Source of the DNA: Steromphala cineraria | Lineage: Eukaryota; Mollusca; Gastropoda; Trochida; Trochidae | Reading direction: 5' to 3' | Assembly (NCBI GenBank): GCA_916613615.1 | Contig: OU744720.1 | Span: 65,259,971 to 65,323,970 of the forward strand | DNA: 64,000 nt | In this document: in pieces, positions 1 through 12,628 of the stretch | Numbering within the stretch: the first letter of the stretch is position 1 | Layout of the letters: the number at the start of each line of letters is the position of its first letter | The notes under the pieces: model-generated | The model's input: the letters and a program-made list of their open reading frames with translations, nothing else | Told to the model about the DNA's origin: nothing | Databases searched by the model: none | Made by a program: the position numbers and the translations under genes

Positions 1-3000
1 CGGCGAATTTTATTGTTGATTAAAATATGTAAATATGATATCAAATTTACGACGAAAGATTTTTCTACCGAGTGATGTATTTCTTTTCTCGATAGCTAAA
101 TTTCATCTCGAACCCGCATGCAAGTATAATAATGGGGCTTATCCTAAGTAATCTGTTGCAAGCACTATACTGGTCTTAAGAACAAACTGTGTAAAAACCC
201 TTGTTAAACATTAATGAAAACAGTTTAAGATGTTATTACGAAGAGTTATATGGATGGTCTCGCAACACTTACTTTGGGTGAGGAACTAAAACCCTTTTCC
301 AAACCTAAAAACTTAAGCTAAAAAAATTAGTAAGACTATAAGAAGCACTATAAAATAACACCATCATAAGAAGCAATATCAAATAACACCATCATACTGT
401 AACATAATAATAAAAGTGCCACCAAGGATGTTCATACGCCTGAACATAATTGATAATTGAAAATAAAAAATAATATAGTGTGTGTCCATTCGCATATACT
501 TGACACATATTGGTGTAAGAATAATTGTTTACAAGATGTTAGGATTTTGGTCAAATCATAAGATGTGTACTTTTCTCTCCCGAGAGGACTGGTATAATAA
601 TAGAGCTTGAAGTGACAATATGATATTTCCAAAAAGGGTAGCACCTGAACCAAAGTTTTAAGAGCCCATAAAACTATTTGCATCCACAAAACACAACGTG
701 TTCGGACCTTTCTTTGGTGCTTATGTCTCCAAATGTGTAATATGCATTTTCCATGAATAATTCGAACACAAGAGTCATTACTATGATGTTGATGCTTACA
801 ACTAAAGTTTGACATGATTAGACATGCATGTAATACAAACAACACTTGGTAATTGAATAGGTTAAATGTGTATCTATTTGCTTACCAGAAATATAGACCA
901 CGCCCATCACGTGTGAACAGATTTAAGATCTTTTGACAAGTGAATGTTTATTCACCTTAAATTAACAACAACAATAGGGCAAATTACAAGATAACGCTGT
1001 TTGATATCCTTATTCACACCTGTCCGTTTTTCGACTGATCTCCATGAAACAAAAAAACAACCAGAACTCTATGGTAGACTAGACAGCCTAATTCCTGTCA
1101 TTCCGTCTCGGGAGATGAGGAGTACTGTGAGCTAATTATATATATTACGCTGACAAAGGGCCCAGGCGTTGAGCCGTGAAGCTGTCCAGGGGTTAATGAG
1201 ATAAAACACTACAACATTCTTGTAAAACTTTATTCTTAGTCAGTTTTAAAAATCTACTTAAATCATTTTGTTTGAATGAAAAACACATTCTTTCACATTT
1301 TGATTTACATAACAGTGTTTTAGCGATTATACGAGATCAAGCACTTAGGAGCAGTTAGAAATGCTATACGTCGTGAGGGTTAACATAAGAGATTTTCAAC
1401 ATTGTATTTAAGAATAGTATGTTTCACTTCTGTTTTATTTTAACGTCCAGTGCTTTGTATTTCTCTATGCTTCCTTTTAAGACAGGTGAGTAAAATTAAG
1501 TTTTAATTATTTTAAATGTGCAAATATGTTTATTCATATTTATAAGCTTTTGAATTGATAAAACTTGGAAATGTAATATGAAACAACGTTCATTACAGCC
1601 AATGTTTCAAAATTCAACTGGTTTCAGGCTTTTTAAGCTATCAACGTGAGCAACAATGTAGGCTATCTGATAGATAAAACTGGTCAGATGGTTAAGGTTT
1701 AATCCACAAACAAATCATTAAATCTACAGAGAAGCATTAGGTGGCATCGTTAAACTTTTAAAATATCATGAAAAAACTCTTTGTTAAAAACATCAATACA
1801 AACACATCAGTGTCTGAGACTTTGTATGTTGAACTATTCGAATTTTTCGAGAAACAAGTATATGATACTTTTCAGCGATATAACATAATGGTTCACGATA
1901 ACAATATTCCATTTTCCCTGTATATGACGCCATGTTCATCATTAAACCCAAATCCCCAATATGTATTGTCTTTTTGAACTTGTCATTTCACTATGCAAAT
2001 AAGACACATTACAAGCATAAAAGTACAGAATTAACACAGTCACTTCCAAAAGAAATACGTTCAGTTTTCACATTGCTTTTAGCAAATATTATCAAATAGA
2101 CAGTGAAATTGCATATTGCGTATCTTTAAAGATTCTAAAACTTATTAAATTACCCTTATTGAATATTGAAGCAATAAAACAGATGTAGTATTAACATGTG
2201 TATATAGTACATCTGACATTCAGTACATTTGGAAATATATTATTTCGTAAAGTCGTAGATTCACAATGGGATGTTTTGAATGTTATTATGAACATTAATG
2301 TGTTGATAATTCATGCAGGAGCGTCATCATAATTTTACTGTGACTTCAAAAGATTCAAACTATTATTCACGGAGAACCAACATTAAAAATTAGAGAAGTG
2401 TCAATTATTCCTTATCCATGATTGTACATCTACACGAAATATTTTTTCTTTATTACAATAATTACTACAAGTAATACAAACTAGCCATTACCGTATTTAA
2501 TTTGTTTTATGTTCATTTGGCCTCACTTTTACACCGCGTCTTCATCATTTCCCAGCAAAAGCATCTGAAGATCATAGTTCATGCGTTAAAAACGTCAATC
2601 AATAAGGAAATCGTTTTTATATTCTCAATTAAGATTACTAGATCAGAAAGATTCGAACCGATCAGATTTTATAGTTATTGGGTGTAGGTGTTATGTTTCA
2701 CGACTTGAGGCTGTCAAAATCATATTGCCCAAAAAAACACTTTATAAGGATTTATGGGTATGATAAAACTAGATACTCTCGGTTTGCAAGTATTTTATCT
2801 GCTTTGATCATAAAACTGACTTAAGGCTCAATAAGCACATCAGAAAGCAATTCCAAAATAGAACATAGAGTGCAAATATGAAACCTCAGATTTCTTTCTG
2901 GTGGACTTATATTGTTTTATTGATTGATGTATTCTAGGTGTAGATATGCTTCTTGATGTAGAAATAAAAACATTTTGTTTCTCGTTCCTATGTGTTCTAT

Positions 3001-6000
3001 TACATAAACGATGCATCTCAAAATTATACTAAAAATGAGCAATTTGTTCTACTTGAAATTAATTTTGTCAACATATAATATGATAACTGAAGTTTAGAAA
3101 GTCGGTGGAATGTTTGAGAAGATCTTGGGTTAAATCGAAAATATGAAGATTTTACAATGATCAGATGATACGAAACAGACAGCATCCTAATGCTAGAACC
3201 TTCGAATTTTAAAAATAATTTAACTAAATCAGAAAAAGCTTTTTTACGTTTTCCAAAATATGAATGAGCAATGAGCTTTGGGCAAGTCTATAAGGGACAA
3301 CATATCATTCAATCTGTACACTATGTTTTCCCGTGTCATGGATGTTACTCCTCCGCGAGGCGAGGCAAGAAGGGCACAGTTTTAGTCATGTATGTTCATA
3401 CGTATGGCAGGGGATATATTTCTGTTAAATTTTTGTATTTCTAAATATTATATTCTCGAATGGAAGTAACTATTACGTGACTAACAATCTACTGTGCAAA
3501 CATCATATGCCTATAATATAATGTCAAATATCTTCAGATGTTCTTCCTCTATCTGAATAGCATCAGTCACATACTTAGTGTACAGTATATTCTTTTATTA
3601 AGTCAAAATGTCTGTAAGTGTATTCCTTAATAAAAACAAAAAAATTAATCCAAGATCACTCAAGCGGAAAATGTATTTATTGTGTGAGCCTCTTCTAGCG
3701 GATGTCATTTTAGTAAGGTTAGTTTCCTTTACCAAGTTTCATTTCCTTAAGAATCATGAATACAATATTCAATTCATAGATATTAGAAAAACATTAACTG
3801 TTATAAAAACACAATTCCTGCCTCGCAATTTCAATTTCAGTGTTAACGACCAGTAGATTGCAAGTCTTCACTCAAGTATTAATGAACAATGAGTGGACAA
3901 GAACAAAATCTATCGTACTATCAATGCCATTCACTAAGACTTTGTACATTCAGGTTAAACACTTTTCATATATACAATTCTTCAATTCAAATGATCGTTT
4001 CTAAGACATTTTGAAATAGCTTTCTGACTAAAGACCGATGTTATAAGGCACAGGTTGCTTGGATGCATATCCATTAAAAGCGAAAGGCAACTTCCGAATG
4101 GTTTAGAGCATAATTACTGCTAAACCTGATGATTAAAGTGGAATTCCATGTAACACGTGTGAATCCTATTAATGTGTCAACTATTAAATGTTTTGATGGT
4201 GGAGGCATGTTTCCCTACCTCAAAATCTTTATTTCCGAAACATGATGAATTTCTATTTTACCAAAAAAGCAACCTTTTCTTAAGTGTCACACTGACCTGT
4301 TTTACACGAATCATAGTGACAAATCACGTCAGAACAACCACCAATACACATCAGTATCATATATTCGTGAACATTAAAACAATTGCTTTTGTGTAATAGT
4401 TCTATGAATATGTCAAATGTATATGATGGATGTTGAGATAAGATTGCCACACTGATGATATCAAAAAGAAATTAATTGAACACTTTGAACAATGCAGAAT
4501 CGTAAATACAATTTCCCGTCCAAATAATGATAGCTTGCATTAGTCTTATGTGGTCAAAAGCAATGACAATTAAGCCAACCAAAAACTTGGTAACTACATT
4601 GTAACTAGTGACAAATGACAAGTTCATTTCCAATTTTGGCCACGTGACCCACCTTGTTAACACAGAAAAAAATACACATAGTGTGCACATCAATTTTTTA
4701 TTTTTTTTTGTTATTAGAGACATACTTAATGATCCTATTATAATATGGATAGGTATGTAAATAATAGACACTTGTAATAACAATAAAATATACAACCTAG
4801 GACACACTCCATAAATAAGAACAATTGTCAACAATTCTGTGCTTTTAGAAATCAACTCTTCCACTAACGTATTGATTATTATGAACATGAATATCGGTAG
4901 ACAACTAAATTTTAAACTTATCAAAGAAACCTAATTCTAAGTGCTAACCTATCATTGCATCATTGACCAAAGTAGGATCGTTAGTAAACAGTATTAACAG
5001 TTGTTATGTCCCCCACAAAGCTTTGCGGGAGACATAATGTTTTCGGTTCCGTCCGAAATTCGGTAATTCCGTAATTCCGTAACGCTTTCGTTTCCGGACC
5101 ATATCTCCAAAACTATTCAATATTTTTTAACGAAACTTGGTATGTGGTTAGATCTAGTACTGGAGTGGTGCCTTTTGCTATTTTGGTTATTCTGAATTTT
5201 TTATTTTTTCTGGTTTCCATGGAAACAATTTGAACTTAGTGCATATTGGGGGATGCTTTCGTTTCCGGACCATATCTCCAAAACCGTTCAATATTTTTAA
5301 CGAAACTTGGTATGTGGTTAGATCTAGTACTGGAGTGGTGCCTTTTGTTATTTTGGTTATTCTGAATTTTTTATTTTTTCTGGTTTCTTAAGAAACAAGT
5401 TGAACTAGGTGTATATGGGGGGTAGGGTCTGTTTCCGTACTTTAGCTTTAAAACTATTCAAAATATTTTTACTAGACTTGATATGTGGTTAGAACTACTG
5501 GAGGAGTGGTGCCTTTTGCTACTTAGGTTATTCTCAATTGTTATTTTTCTGGTTTCCATGGAAACAATATGAAATTTGTACATAATGGGGGTAGGGGCAC
5601 TTTCGGATTAAATGTTAGCAGGGGACATCACAGTGCATCACATGCACAGATTTCTAGTTTTGTATTATTGTGAACAAATTATGAAATAACGAATTTTAGA
5701 TACTATGTCACTAAAAATTATAAAGATGATAAACTAGACTTGGATGAATGAACATCCTTATACATCTGTTTTATCTTCTTTTATAAGGGAAGATAACTAT
5801 CAAATAGTATCAATTACACCAATAATCCCATCTAACGATTTGCCTCAGATTCAGGCACAAGAGACTCATAATTGCATGATCGAAATACAGAAAAAAAGTT
5901 GCTAATGATATTAAAATGCATTCAATTGTACTCCTCTTGTAGGCTATTGATTTTGGCATATAACTGTGTTTTAATTCACATCTAGCTGCTGGTTCATACT

Positions 6001-7730
6001 GATATAATTTTTTCATACTACCAGCAATGTCCATATTTTGATATTGGCAAATTAGATTGAATGGGTTTTATGACAAAATTCTCACTGGTAATTGGTTTAG
6101 TTTTGCCTCGGGTGGAAAAATCTTAAACCATAAGCAGGGGCTTCTGATAGTGAGCCTTTGCCAAGACTTAAAGATTAGGGTTCAATTATGATATTTTGAG
6201 AAATGCGTACTTTGTCCTTTCCCAAGTGGGCATGTTCATTGATTAAACTTTAAATTGTAATTGGCAACGTAAACGAAATGTCTGACAGAATCACATGATC
6301 ATTTGGTTTGTCAGCACTATCAATTTAATCAACTTTGATGTGAAAGAAATAGGTTGCGCTGTTTGAACATGTTATTTTATCAATATGAAAATACGTTGAA
6401 AATTTATTTTGTGTAAAAAGGAAAATATTTGAGGTCAACATTGTGCCATATATGCCTTCAATCATTAAAGACATCTGCCTGGAATGTTCATATTAAGCAA
6501 AGGCGACAGTTTTGCTTTGAACAAAAGTGACACAAGCATGTTTTCTTTAGTAAAATAACTTTTGCAAATTTTTCATTAAATAAGGAAAAGCAAAGGTAAT
6601 TTCTTCTCACTCTTACACTCTAACTTGTCTATTACTTAAATGCATCATATCTCAATTCAGGAATCAATAAAGTTATCGCCAGCATTTCTCCACTAGGATA
6701 TCGGATCAAAACATTCCGAATGATTTGATAAAGAATGATTTGATTTTATCGTCATCGACTATAGGCATTTTGTTGAAGACATCATGTGGTTTAACTACAT
6801 GTACCATTGCCCAAGAATGCACTTGAATGTGATGTTTTAAAAATAGATACTCTCGATGAGTGATTTTTTTTTGTAAATGGACACAGGCTGAGGACTACAG
6901 AAAGTATACAAAACTGAGAAATAAGGAAATAATTGTTTCTTAGTTTATGGCACATTCCAAAGTAGTCCAATGTGTGCAAGCCAAGATGATTGTGTAGATT
7001 TTGATAGAGTCATTAGGGAACATTTGTAAAAAGCTGTTTTTAGAAAAAAATAACCATTTCTTTCTTTTTCATCACTTAGGAATTTTGTACAAGAAAGCAG
7101 ACAAATCTTCAAAATGTAAATAAAAGGTTATTTTATACGCAGACATTATTGAGTTCTATTGAAGTTATTTACTTGACACCAAAATGAAACTAAAAAAAAA
7201 TTATATTTACATTCAGATTTAAGTCGGAGGAATGTAATTGTACTGATATTCTAATTTGAAACTACAGTATATTCAATTCTTTCTTAACTAGTCAGTAAAT
7301 GTTAAAATTGTTAAAGCCTTGTAGATTTTATTGTACTTTGTTTTAATAAGTTAATGTATTTATTCGTATCTGTTCAAGGTTTTTGAACCGCATTTTGATA
7401 TTTGGTTAACTGTTAAACCGAACATCACTAACGGCTAGAGTCAATAACGAAGACCGTTTCATTTTTATAACACGATTACCAGACATGAGAATTCCAGATG
7501 GATAGATTTCATTGACATTGACTGCAGGTATTTTCTACGCTTCATTACATAAATGATGTGCCATGGTTGATAGATACATTAAAAAGGAAGCAACTCAGAC
7601 AATAGATTCCTTTATCTTTAATAAATGTTTTTATCAATATACACATGTATCTATCAGGTTCAATGCGGACACACGGCTGTTAAAAGCTGTAATGTGTACA
7701 TTGTAATAATCGTAAAAGTTTTAAAGCAAT
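1..7730. repeat. Segmental duplication, copy A (non-coding)
   Basis: No recognisable gene. The stretch is AT-rich and is a diverged direct duplicate of 59,305-63,790. Matching landmarks, in the same order: 1-190 with 59,305-59,500; 1,800-1,960 with 59,590-59,700; 2,080-2,150 with 59,935-59,995; 2,535-2,690 with 60,007-60,165; 2,800-3,060 with 60,270-60,570; 3,600-3,960 with 61,210-61,520; 4,140-4,420 with 61,660-61,930; 5,930-6,110 with 62,095-62,280; 6,130-6,600 with 62,290-62,770; 6,790-6,970 with 62,890-63,080; 7,370-7,720 with 63,480-63,790. Open frames here are short, AT-rich and mostly not preserved in the other copy. The left boundary may lie outside the window. Confidence 0.75.
5003..5660 (+). 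repeat. Dispersed repeat with three tandem units of about 168 bp
   Basis: It opens with a dyad (CCCACAAAGCTTTGCGGG) and closes near GCAGGGGACATCACAG. In between are three imperfect units, starting near 5,082, 5,250 and 5,420. Each begins with a CGTTTCCGGACC-like motif followed by ACTTGGTATGTGGTTAGA and TGGTGCCTTTTGCTA. It interrupts copy A of the segmental duplication and is missing from copy B. An inverted diverged copy lies at 11,405-11,720. No coding capacity is visible. It is probably a non-autonomous dispersed repeat; the class is unknown. Confidence 0.7.
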
Positions 7731-8225
7731 TTATATAAATATAAATGCCTTAGTGAGAACATCTGAGAAACAGACTAGTTTAATATTTTGTCAATGTCTT
7801 AAATATTCCAACCAAAAGAGTCTTTGGGTGGTCGCAATACTGCACCTGCAAGATATATCCTTTCTGTTATAACGTTAGAAGCAAGAGAACTTACTTCCTA
7901 AATAAAAACAAACTTATATGGAAAATACATCTCGCATGAAACTACGAAATGTAATGTATTCGTCAGATTTGCTAACTGTGATAGGGTTGGCACATATGTT
8001 AATTAATTGTCTGATAACATGATTACAAGATGGGTTTACTGCAGCGATAACACTGCCCATTATATTATAAAGAAAAGGACACAATCGTCATCACTATAAC
8101 AAATTATTATATTATCAAAGATTTGTAGCATTTTGATTGGTCTAAAGATGGTCACATTACAGTCCATAGAAAGCGATATTGACTTGAGAACAATCGCAAA
8201 AGTCAATCAACTTTGATATTGACCC

Positions 8226-8269
8226 ATTGTTGACGTAATGCCTATGTGACGTCACGTCACGTCAACAAT
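8226..8269. promoter_or_regulatory. CRE-like palindrome cluster upstream of the Crypton-1 start
   Basis: A perfect TGACGTCA palindrome (8,247-8,254) is followed by overlapping CGTCA half-sites up to 8,265. Both sit inside a larger dyad, ATTGTTGACGT (8,226-8,236) with ACGTCAACAAT (8,259-8,269). The cluster ends 27 bp before the proposed ATG at 8,296. TGACGTCA is the consensus for CREB/ATF bZIP factors in animals. A promoter role is inference; the dyad could instead be part of the recombination site. Confidence 0.45.
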
Positions 8270-8295
8270 CGCTTAGCAACGTTACGTCACCTTTG

Positions 8296-9999
8296 ATGTC
8301 GGCGTCTCTTACCATGAAGATGAATCGCTTTGCCGACGTTAATGTTGAAGAACAAAAAGACATTTTGGACAATATCGATGCCAAAAACACGAAGAAAGCA
8401 ACTGCTACAGCTGTAAAAGTATTTAGAGATTACCTACGTCAGAAGGGGAAAGATGTTGATTTTGACGCTACCTTGTCGAAATTTTACTTGGAGGCGAACA
8501 CTACAAAAAAGTTACTTTGATGTCTTACCGCCATGGTATTCAGAGACATTTAGAAACAACCAAAAAAGATATCGACATTATTAGAGGATCAGAATTCAAG
8601 AATTCCATTAAGTCCTTTAAAGCAATGGGGAAAGAACTTAAACGTATCGGCCGTGCTGCCATTGACCACTACCCTCCGATTGCTGACGCTGACATGGCTA
8701 AGCTGTATGACTATGAATGCAGTTCTGACAGTTCACAGTTCCTCCAGTACAAGGTAAGTTTGTATAAATCAAATCATGATAACTTATATCCTAATATAGA
8801 ACAAGAAACATGTCTTCAGTACGATAAAGCGTTAATACTTTCGCTGTAATTAGGATAACCAGTTCGAAAGAGCTACCGAATGTTATTGTAAGAAAAGCTT
8901 GTTTACTCGTTACAAATAAATGTCAATTTCATTATTAACAGGTATTTATCGACTTGATGCTACACTTTGGACGCCGGGGTAGAGAGAACCTAGCTGCAAT
9001 GAAGATCACTGACCTGGCTGTGACAACTGATGCTGACGGTGATATGTATGTCTACCTGAGCACAGACGAACAGACAAAAAATCATCAAGATGACAGCGAC
9101 CGTGCTCAGGGCAGGATGTACGAGAGAAAAGGTGCGTTTAAGCATTATTATCGATTAATGCCATTAATTAAAGCCATATTACACACCATTAATCCAGTCC
9201 TAAGGATACTACAGCAGTTTCAGCAAGTTCATCAAAACAGTGATGACACATAACGCTTGTTTACACGCCATGAATATAAAGGGAAGTAACTCTAAATTCC
9301 TCGGCCGAAGGTCAGTTTACCAAATTGCAATAAACTCAATGTTCGAATCCCTGTTTTTTTCCAGTACAAAGTATTTTTAACTACTTTATTTTTTCAGATG
9401 ATCCGAGATGTCCTGTTAGGTCATACGTGAAGTATGTTCGACGTTTGGTCAAGGAAAGCATGAAGTTGTTCCAACAACCAGCTTCTCAAGAGAAGGATTG
9501 CATGAACTACATCGGCGTCCCTCTTGGACACAATCGACTGGGATCGATGATGGCCTCACTCAGTGTCAAGGCGGGTCTTTCTGTAAGATACACTAATCAT
9601 TCTCTCCGGGCTACAACTGTTCATGTTCTAGACACTGCCCAAATTCCTTCGAGACACATCATGACTGTGACTGGTCATAAAGCCGAGTCAAGTCTAAAGA
9701 CCTACACTGGATACACTAATGAAACTACAAAGAAACTGATGTCCAAAACAATTAACAACAAGACCTGCAAGAGTGTAAGTGTCAAAACTGCTGCGACTCC
9801 GTATGATGACAGTGATCTCAATGACTTCCTAAATGACACAGACTTTGATATGATTCTGCAAAATGTTCCATTAAATGGACCTAATGCACAATTTCAAAAC
9901 TACCCGCTTTCAAACCAGAACTCTTTTTTTCAAATGCCGACACCAGTTCTTTACAATTGCAATGTGACCTTTAACTATAACATTCAGAACCCCCAGTAA
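8296..9999 (+). CDS. Crypton-type tyrosine recombinase, three exons with one -1 frame break
   Basis: Proposed exons: 8,296-8,753, 8,942-9,131 and 9,398-9,999. Donors are AAG|GTAAGT at 8,754 and G|GTGCGT at 9,132. Acceptors are AACAG at 8,941 and TTTTTTCAG at 9,397. Splicing joins QYK to VFIDLMLHFGRRGRENL (phase 0) and YERK to DDPRCPVRSYVKYVRRL (phase 1), giving an unbroken recombinase. Catalytic signatures: box I Arg in GRRGREN, H-x-x-R in NHSLRATTVHVL, the later His in TGHKAESS, and the nucleophile Tyr in LKTYTGY. The first exon changes frame once, at an A-run near 8,505-8,511. The ATG at 8,296 is the first good start and is followed by a charged helical N-terminal domain. The C-terminal 60 residues are low-complexity, rich in Asn, Phe and Pro. 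Intron 2 carries a GGAAGTAACTC dispersed repeat at 9,278. This enzyme would cut and join DNA through a 3'-phosphotyrosine. The frame break may make this copy inactive. Confidence 0.82.
8505..8511 (+). other. A-AAA-AAG heptamer at the -1 frame break
   Basis: In the upstream frame the codons are ACA AAA AAG, followed two codons later by TGA at 8,518. The recombinase continues in the -1 frame from GTT at 8,511. A-AAA-AAG in this register matches the X-XXY-YYZ pattern of programmed -1 slippage. No strong downstream stem or pseudoknot was seen. A one-base deletion in a former run of seven A residues explains the same data and is more likely. Confidence 0.4.
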
Positions 10000-10194
10000 A
10001 GTACCCATGTACAATGATGTTTTGCTCTTGAATATTTCACGAAAGTTGTTGAAAGAAGTGCTTGTTCAATAAAGATATCTTAATTTCTCATTTTCTGGTT
10101 ATTTTTTTATCCAAACGTTCGGGTTTTTATTCCCTCAGGTAAGTGAGTTATTTGTGACTGTTCTTTTAACGATTTCTTTTAAAAATATAATAAA

Positions 10195-10334
10195 ACAATT
10201 GTAGACTTCTGTAGAGGTCAATATCGTTTTTCATTGACCTGAGTAAAACAATATTGACCTCGCAAGCTCGGTCAATATTGTTTTACTCAGGTCAATAAAA
10301 AACGATATTGACCTCTACAGAAGTCTATAATTGT
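10195..10334. repeat. Long DNA hairpin downstream of Crypton-1, 65-bp arms and 10-nt tip
   Basis: Left arm 10,195-10,259 and right arm 10,270-10,334 match at 63 of 65 positions; the tip is TCGCAAGCTC (10,260-10,269). Read on the minus strand the tip is GA-GC-TT-GC-GA, so the palindrome is broken symmetrically by GA/GA around a short GC stem, resembling the hairpins of Crypton-2. It begins about 195 bp after the recombinase stop codon. It could be an element end, a recombination site or a fold-back insertion. Confidence 0.85.
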
Positions 10335-12597
10335 ATACTATTATGATTTTAGATAATAAAATAACCTTACCCTGGGATGCACATGATTGATTGAACAACT
10401 TAGTTTGATAGCATCAAATCAGGCTTCTCTTCATATGTAGATATTTCATCCTTGACTTCATATAATGTTATAATGTAATAAAGAGTTGTGCTGCTCTGTA
10501 TTATATGTGGCTTGGATAAAAGACAAATATTAACGAACTTGTAACATAAACATTTTCAGAAACCCTAACGAACACCTTATTCAAAAATCACACTATTAAA
10601 TATTGATGTCACTGACTTTCAATTGTATTGGAGTAAACATTAAACGCGTACACCATGGCATTAACTAGTTCCAAAAAAATATAATGTATTGACAGTTTGC
10701 TCAAATTTAGCATTTAATAATATCGTATCTAGCTCAGTAGAATACAGGTAAAAGCTGTAACAACGTCATAAGTAATTAAGTTGTGATACAATTTACAACT
10801 GTACACTGTCTTATACTTGACATCTATATAGTTCATCTCTTGTAAGATCATCGAGAAATATTGCTTAATTTGCCTTTCCTAAATGTATAAGTGATAAACA
10901 AGAACAAGGATTTATCACAGGTAACCCCAACAATTGATATATAAATCAGACATACATTCTCTTATGAACGACTGGATTCACAATATTTGTTGTGGGTTTT
11001 GACTCAGTGCGTTGAAAAAATAGCAACTTTCTATGTCAAGCCCATTGTGAAAATGCATGCTTGATCAAATATTCTTGCTATTATTGCTTCTTCACCTCCT
11101 CCAACAGTAGGTCTTCAATAAGCTTTCATCAGAACCAAGTTGCAGATGTCGGCATCATTAAATCCAAGAAATGTGTGTCTGGGAGGAGGGTAACAAGCTG
11201 TCTTACTCGCTTTCACATTGCTACACTGCCTAATCGGTATTTTCTAATGAGTCTAAAAAAACATATTAGCTCTTATGGTTTGGCTCTACAATGTTTTGGA
11301 ATATAACTAACTTTTAATGAAATATGCTTATTTTATCGAATGATGGAATGCTAACTTAAGATGTGCTTTTTATAAGCTATGTATATATAGCAAAATGCAA
11401 CACTCAACCTATGGATCTGACCACATACCAAGTCCATGATACTCAACATATTTTGTGATAGAGACCTGAATGTATCCCTACCCGAAACATGCAGAGAGTA
11501 CAAAATGTATCCATGATACTTGAAGCGGACACAATAGGAATTCGGCCTAAATTAAGAAGCCAAAGGCACCAGTACACCTCATCACGTAAAAACTGGAATA
11601 CTTAGTAAAGACACCACACCAACAGAACACATACCACATACCATACTTCTAAATAAACTTTTGTGATGAGGCTAGAAAACACCCAAACCCCAATATGCAC
11701 TAAGCTCGGAAACAATATACAATTCAGATTTACAAAAAAAAGAAAAGCCACATCTCCATCACTAGGTCGAAAAATCATACGAATTTTTTTTTTTTAAATT
11801 TTCATTTTAAGAAAATGTTTGCTCGACTTTACATTTGCAATAGGGTCTTTCTTTTCAAAATCAGTATTTCAAATTAGTGGTATGAAATGGATGCCTTAGG
11901 TAAAGTTATAAATATTAACATCTAATGCATGAACATGCATGAGAATGTATATGTAACAAGTACCAAAGAATGAAGTATATTTATCTAATTTCTTTAAAGA
12001 TATAATGTAAAAAGAGAATGCATACAGTTTCAGATTTTTTTCAGGAAAGGATCTCCATTTTGCTGGCCATGAGTTTTACCTTTTCATTTTTTAAGTTTTG
12101 ATTTTCACTTCAGATTCGACTGGAAAGGTCTTAACGTTGTGATGTCAAAGATGTTGGTACTTTGGTTATATGACACCCGAGGAATAGACATAACGTGATT
12201 CAGTGTCGAGCATGCGCGGAAATCAGCCAATGGAAAAAGAACGCTTATTGCTATTCACAACATTTATTTGATCTTCAGAAATAATTTCATGGAGACAGTT
12301 TTTTATTTCTCACATGAAAGGTACCGATATATATATACACATATGTAAGAGTGTAACATTACAAGAATAAGAATAATGAGTTTGGAAAGAGTAAAGGCTC
12401 CAGCTAAACGTACACATAAATGTTCCTTTTACGACGTCAGATGTTTTATGGATATTTTCAATAGTGTTTGGGAGAAGATAAGTAGTATTTTCATGACATC
12501 TCTATCATTTAAAATCTCAATATGATGAATGAGTAATATTTCATACTCTACCCACCTGTTGTGGGAAACATAGACAAAGTTTATTTATATGTTACAA
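10335..12597. other. Intergenic, AT-rich
   Basis: Apart from the inverted dispersed repeat at 11,405-11,720 nothing recognisable was found. The 81-codon frame at 11,061-11,306 has no recognisable motif. Homopolymer A and T runs occur near 11,735-11,800. Confidence 0.5.
11405..11720 (-). repeat. Inverted diverged copy of the 5,003-5,660 repeat
   Basis: Reading the minus strand gives the same landmarks as at 5,003-5,660: ACTTGGTATGTGGT (from 11,427-11,440) and CTTAGTGCATATTGGGG (from about 11,690-11,706). The AAGGCACCA at 11,563 matches the reverse complement of TGGTGCCTT. The copy is eroded and non-coding. Confidence 0.6.
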
Positions 12598-12599
12598 TA

Positions 12600-12628
12600 C
12601 ACTCATGGCAAAAATTGTTGTCACCCCC
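12600..12628 (+). repeat. Tc1 left terminal inverted repeat
   Basis: 29 bp starting CACTCATGGC and ending TCACCCCC, directly after the TA target at 12,598-12,599. It pairs with 14,212-14,240 with one T/G difference. Confidence 0.95.

Larger units (their letters stand above)
8150..10340 (+). mobile_element. Crypton-type tyrosine-recombinase element (Crypton-1), outer ends uncertain
   Basis: A spliced tyrosine recombinase gene of the Crypton (DUF3504-like) group lies between an upstream block with CRE-like sites and a short dyad, and a downstream hairpin with 65-bp arms at 10,195-10,334. Cryptons are DNA transposons that encode a tyrosine recombinase and lack classical terminal inverted repeats, so the ends cannot be fixed without an empty site. 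The hairpin motif CGATATTGACC at 10,230-10,320 has relatives upstream at 8,172 and 8,213, which suggests that both flanks belong to the element. The boundaries given are only the outer limits of this related sequence. Confidence 0.65.

Noticed and set aside
432..845. 137-codon minus-strand frame rich in Cys and His
   Set aside because: Starts at GTG, shows no regular zinc-finger spacing and is not preserved in copy B.
4472..4924. 150-codon minus-strand frame with hydrophobic stretches
   Set aside because: No ATG at its start, AT-rich composition explains the Leu/Ile/Phe content, no known motif, and it is absent from the duplicate copy B.
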